Source: Fluviispira sanaruensis (GTDB lineage: Bacteria; Bdellovibrionota_B; Oligoflexia; Silvanigrellales; Silvanigrellaceae). Taken from it: a stretch of DNA of 64,000 nt. The notes under the pieces were generated by a model, which was not told the origin of the DNA, ran no database searches, and saw only the letters and a program-made list of their open reading frames with translations. The translations under genes were made by a program, and so were the position numbers. The stretch covers positions 2,687,501-2,751,500 of the forward strand of contig NZ_AP019368.1 in NCBI RefSeq assembly GCF_004295685.1, read 5' to 3'. Shown here one piece after another: positions 60,521 to 64,000 of this stretch; positions within the stretch are counted from its first letter, which is position 1, and every line of letters starts with the position of its first letter.

Positions 60521-62542
60521 ATGAATTTTCAAGCTCCGCAAAAAATAACTCTCGAAATGCGTTTGCAGCTTCTCCGAGAAAAACTCGCACATGTCCCACA
60601 AAAACCAGGGGTCTATCTCCACAAAGGGAAAGAGGGTGAGATCCTTTATGTAGGAAAAGCAAAAGCCCTAAACGCAAGACTTAAAAGCTATTTTACTGGT
60701 TTTGAGAGACAAACTCCAAAAACAAAAGCGCTGGTTGAAAAGATCTTTGACTTTGAAGTTATCGTAACAGAAAACGAATATGAATCGCTTATTCTTGAAT
60801 GTAATCTTATAAAACACAATTTGCCAAATTATAATATTTTACTCCGTGACGATAAAACTTATCCATATATCAGAATAGATATGCATGAAGATTGGCCCCG
60901 CGTAATAACCACACGAAAAAGAAAAAAAGATGGAGCTCTGTATTTTGGCCCCTTTTCCATTTCAGGACAAATTCAACAGCTCATGGGTATTTTTAATCGA
61001 TTTTTTCCATTAGTAAAATGCACTCCCAGTTTTTTTAAATCCGTAACACGCCCATGCAATTATTATGATATAAAAAGATGCCTTGGTCCTTGTAAACTTC
61101 CCGTAAAAAAAGAGGAATATTTACTGCATTTAAATGCAGTTATAAATATATTAAATGGAAAATATAAAGATATTTCAAAATTAATTAAAGAAAATATGTT
61201 AAAAAGTGCGGATAATTTAGAATTCGAAAAAGCTGCTTTATATCGCGAACAGTTGAAGGCATTAGAAGCATTGTCCAACCAACAATCTGTAACATTAAAT
61301 GAAAATATTGAACTCGATATTATTGGCAGTTATTGGAATGAGGAATTGGTTACTTTTTATATTACAAATATTCGCGAAGGAAAAGTAGTGGGAGGCTATC
61401 CCAATGTCGTTGAGCACTTAGTAGAAGAACCAGAATTCGAAGAACAAAGAGACCATTTAAAAAGTGAAAAATCGAGAATTTACTCCTCTTTTATTTCACA
61501 GTATTATGAAAACAAATTTATTCCTAAAAGCATTTTATTCTCCAAAATTCTCAATCTAGATGAATATTTATTACTAGACGAATATTTATTCCAAAAAAAG
61601 AATAAAGAAAATAAATCCATAGAGAAAAATCAACCCATTTTATTTTTGACAAAAGAAGAATACTTTAAAAAAACAAAAATAAACAACAAAATTGATGAAA
61701 AAAAAGTTGGCGATCTTATCTCTTTATCCAATCAAAATGCTGAAAATAAATTCCATGAACAAGCAAAAATAGATGAATTCAGTCACAAAATGTTAAGCGC
61801 ATTGATGACATTATTAAACTTAAATAGCTTACCTGCATGGATTGAGTGTTTTGATATATCTACTTTCCAAGGATCACAGACTGTTGCTTCTCAGGTTGTC
61901 TTTAAAAATGGGCGCGCTTCTAAAAAAGATTATAGGAAATATATTATTAAAGATCTTGTTGGAAAAAATGATGATTTTGCCAGTTTACGCGAAGTTATGC
62001 GCAGACGCTTCAAAGAAAGTGAAAAAGAAAAAATTCCAGATTTGCTGATAATAGACGGAGGTGAACCACAGATTCGCGAAGTGGCATGGCTCCTCAATTC
62101 CTTAGGGATTAAGTCAATTCCACTTGTTGGAATTGCAAAATCGAGAGTAAAAAATAATTTTTTTGATAAAGATCTCCAAAAAAGTTCAGAACGCTTAGTC
62201 GTACCGAAAAGAAACGCAGAAAATGAAATTGTCCCCAATGAGCATCCAGACACAATTATGCTTGAAAATGGCTCACTAGAGTATAGACTTGTGACACAAA
62301 TGCGCGATGAAGCACATCGTTTTGCCATTACATTCCATAGAAAAAAAAGGGATTCATCTTCTATGAAATCTTTGCTGTCTGAAATAAAAGGTCTTGGGCC
62401 CAAAAGAAGAAAAAAACTGATAGAAGCATTTCCAAATTTAAAAGAAATTTTAAATGAAAAAATAGAATCAATCGTGCAAAAAACAGGGATACCTTTGCAT
62501 ATTATTCAAAATATATGTGATAAATTAAAAGAAATTTCTTAA
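60521..62542 (+). CDS. uvrC: Excinuclease ABC subunit C
   Basis: A 673-residue UvrC. The GIY-YIG nuclease domain opens with PGVYLHKGKEGEILYVGKAK (about 29-48) and the catalytic Glu is in ENEYESLILECN near 87. The UVR domain follows (LEFEKAALYREQLKALE, about 230-250), then the RNase H-like 5' nuclease (ECFDISTFQG, LLIIDGGEPQ). Two helix-hairpin-helix motifs end it (EIKGLGPKRRKKLIEAF). It cuts on both sides of a DNA lesion with UvrB. It stands alone on the plus strand. Confidence 0.96.
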   Translation: MNFQAPQKITLEMRLQLLREKLAHVPQKPGVYLHKGKEGEILYVGKAKALNARLKSYFTGFERQTPKTKALVEKIFDFEVIVTENEYESLILECNLIKHNLPNYNILLRDDKTYPYIRIDMHEDWPRVITTRKRKKDGALYFGPFSISGQIQQLMGIFNRFFPLVKCTPSFFKSVTRPCNYYDIKRCLGPCKLPVKKEEYLLHLNAVINILNGKYKDISKLIKENMLKSADNLEFEKAALYREQLKALEALSNQQSVTLNENIELDIIGSYWNEELVTFYITNIREGKVVGGYPNVVEHLVEEPEFEEQRDHLKSEKSRIYSSFISQYYENKFIPKSILFSKILNLDEYLLLDEYLFQKKNKENKSIEKNQPILFLTKEEYFKKTKINNKIDEKKVGDLISLSNQNAENKFHEQAKIDEFSHKMLSALMTLLNLNSLPAWIECFDISTFQGSQTVASQVVFKNGRASKKDYRKYIIKDLVGKNDDFASLREVMRRRFKESEKEKIPDLLIIDGGEPQIREVAWLLNSLGIKSIPLVGIAKSRVKNNFFDKDLQKSSERLVVPKRNAENEIVPNEHPDTIMLENGSLEYRLVTQMRDEAHRFAITFHRKKRDSSSMKSLLSEIKGLGPKRRKKLIEAFPNLKEILNEKIESIVQKTGIPLHIIQNICDKLKEIS

Positions 62543-62634
62543 TTTCCTCTCAACTTCAAATAAAGAAACTCCTAAATGTGGAAAAATTTCCTAATATTCT
62601 TTCTGCTCGAAATGAAAAAAATCTCCTAGTAATT

Positions 62635-63144
62635 TCATAAATTTTTATTTTTACGCCAAAGACTTGGGCTTTCATAATTTACCAATGACCATATGCCGAT
62701 TTTAAGTTTTTTGGCTTTTTTCTCCGCCGAAAAATATTCTTCTAAATTCAGACTTGCATTTAATTTACCACGATAAACTTCTGCCAAACCATTTTCTATC
62801 ATTTTAATATTTACATTTATATTATCAATAAAAATTTCAGATAAATTACGGCCAAAGTGATCTTCACTGTAATTTTTAAGTTCTACTTTTTTTCCTTTTA
62901 TAAGTGAATTTAAATAGTTTTTACTTTCAGTACCAAAAGCTTGACCTTTTTTTCCTTGTCCATGGGCAACTTCTGGGGCATCAATTGCTATAAGTCTTAT
63001 TTTAATGTTGATATTATCGGAACTCCGCACACGACAGGTATCACCATCATGGCAGTTCACAACAAAATAAGTAAAGTCTTTTGCAAAAACATTTAAGCAA
63101 AAAAATAGAAAATAAAATATAAGCAGTTTTTTAAAATTTGTCAT
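62635..63144 (-). CDS. Secreted thermonuclease-like (SNase) protein
   Basis: From the ATG at 63144 this is 169 residues with a signal peptide (about 1-21, ending VFAKDF). The staphylococcal-nuclease fold is clear: DGDTCRVRS, RLIAIDAPE with the Arg/Asp catalytic pair, YLNSLIKGKKVEL, and DHFGRNLSEIF with the second Arg. It probably hydrolyses DNA or RNA outside the inner membrane with calcium. A TTG five codons earlier is in frame. It lies 19 bp after the metal-receptor-like gene and may be co-transcribed with it. Confidence 0.88.
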   Translation of the reverse strand: MTNFKKLLIFYFLFFCLNVFAKDFTYFVVNCHDGDTCRVRSSDNINIKIRLIAIDAPEVAHGQGKKGQAFGTESKNYLNSLIKGKKVELKNYSEDHFGRNLSEIFIDNINVNIKMIENGLAEVYRGKLNASLNLEEYFSAEKKAKKLKIGIWSLVNYESPSLWRKNKNL

Positions 63145-63162
63145 GTAAAACCGTTCCAATCG

Positions 63163-63957
63163 CTAAGAGTCGAGGAGTTTATGAGACTCCAATTTGAGTT
63201 CCCTTAAATACTCTAAACACTTTAAAGTACGGGAACCATACCAGCTCAAATTCTGACCATCTACACGCAAAAATTGTCCATTTTTTAACTTATAGGCTTG
63301 CCGAAACTCTTCAATATGTCTTTTTTTAAAGGGATAAGGTTCAGAACTAAACAGATAAAACTGTGTTGTTTTTAGCTGCGCCGTTTTTTCTGATAGAACT
63401 GGATAACGCAAATTCATGTCTTCCTCAGTGATGATACTATTTTTAAAGCCAGCCAAATTCAACATTTGCGATATATAAGTTTTATCGCCAGCTACCATCC
63501 AAGGATCTCGCCAAATAAAATACATAAAAGAAAATTGTGGAGATTTGATAGATTTAAATTTATTTAATTGATTCTCAACATTTTCTTGCCAAACACGTAC
63601 CCATTCCTGACATGAAAATATTTCTCCAAGTTGATTAACCATTTGAATGACGTCATTAATATTTTTGGGAAAGGAATCAATGATCATCGTTGATGATTTA
63701 TCGATCCTCTCCTTAAGCAGTTTCCGTATTTCTGGGGTGTTTTCTTCTTTATTTACAATTATATGGGTGGGCTTTAAAAAAATTATTTTTTCAATATCAG
63801 GATCTTTTGTACCACCAACAGTCAGTGCACTTTTACGCAAAATTTTAGGAGAAACGCAGTAATTTGTGCACCCTTTAATATTATTTTGCAAACCAAAATC
63901 ACATATAGTTTCTGTTAAACTCGGTACCAAAGAAACAATACGAATATTTTGGTTCAT
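63163..63957 (-). CDS. BtuF-like helical-backbone metal/cobalamin receptor
   Basis: About 264 residues from the ATG at 63957. The sequence has the TroA/BtuF pattern: RIVSLVPSLTETICDFGL, then VGGTKDPDIEKIIFLKPTHII, a long backbone helix, and a second lobe with FIWRDPWMVAGDKTYISQML. Such proteins bind cobalamin, haem or siderophores and feed ABC importers. No signal peptide is seen, so it may be cytoplasmic, as in cobalamin-binding relatives found in some genomes, or the true start may lie elsewhere. No importer genes are in view. Confidence 0.72.
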   Translation of the reverse strand: MNQNIRIVSLVPSLTETICDFGLQNNIKGCTNYCVSPKILRKSALTVGGTKDPDIEKIIFLKPTHIIVNKEENTPEIRKLLKERIDKSSTMIIDSFPKNINDVIQMVNQLGEIFSCQEWVRVWQENVENQLNKFKSIKSPQFSFMYFIWRDPWMVAGDKTYISQMLNLAGFKNSIITEEDMNLRYPVLSEKTAQLKTTQFYLFSSEPYPFKKRHIEEFRQAYKLKNGQFLRVDGQNLSWYGSRTLKCLEYLRELKLESHKLLDS

Positions 63958-64000
63958 AAGCACACACCAATTATTCTTTAACTTTTATTTTTCTCATACT
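63958..64000. other. Window edge
   Basis: The last bases hold only the upstream sequence of the BtuF-like gene; no further gene start is visible. Confidence 0.5.

Noticed and set aside
63163-63957. Reading the BtuF-like protein as a full cobalamin uptake locus
   Set aside because: No permease, ATPase or TonB-dependent receptor gene and no riboswitch-like leader are visible in the available sequence.

Overview
The window is an AT-rich bacterial chromosome segment of a Gram-negative type: exported proteins with signal peptides, polyprenyl-linked glycosylation genes, and an EtfAB pair beside the ribosomal genes. I suspect the Bdellovibrionota/Oligoflexia area (Silvanigrella-like), but this is an impression from protein style and was not tested.

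Layout. Positions 1-8664 are an accessory-looking stretch: a 5'-truncated FAD/Fe-S oxidoreductase; a small cluster with an XRE/S24-type repressor, two short-chain dehydrogenases, a short orphan protein and a lipocalin-like protein; an exported catalase-like protein; a periplasmic solute-binding protein; and a GNAT acetyltransferase. Positions 8687-23605 hold a tightly packed minus-strand operon of four very large genes: a DrmD-like SNF2 ATPase, an Eco57I/PglX-like adenine methylase, a HelD/UvrD-like helicase, and a 1783-residue DEAD helicase with DUF1998 and a Vsr-like nuclease end. It looks like a DNA-modification-based phage defence system that mixes DISARM and Druantia hallmarks. Positions 24637-31544 form a surface-glycan locus: a membrane GT-C-like glycosyltransferase, both halves of a split transketolase, a methyltransferase, and an epimerase fused to a GtrB-like glycosyltransferase.

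Positions 32127-57136 are a minus-strand informational supercluster: rplK-rplA-rplJ-rplL-rpoB-rpoC followed directly by the S10, spc and alpha ribosomal operons through rplQ. The str genes (rpsL, rpsG, fusA, tuf) are absent between rpoC and rpsJ. rplX (L24) is missing between rplN and rplE. rpsD (S4) survives only as a frameshifted 3' remnant between rpsK and rpoA. etfB-etfA and an unknown charged protein lie just upstream of rplK. The window ends with uvrC, a secreted SNase-like nuclease and a BtuF-like metal/cobalamin receptor.

The strongest candidates for new biology are the four-gene helicase/methylase operon, the decayed rpsD with missing rplX, the split-transketolase glycan cluster, and an 18-codon cysteine-rich ORF placed exactly between a strong ribosome binding site and the ribosomal operon terminator.
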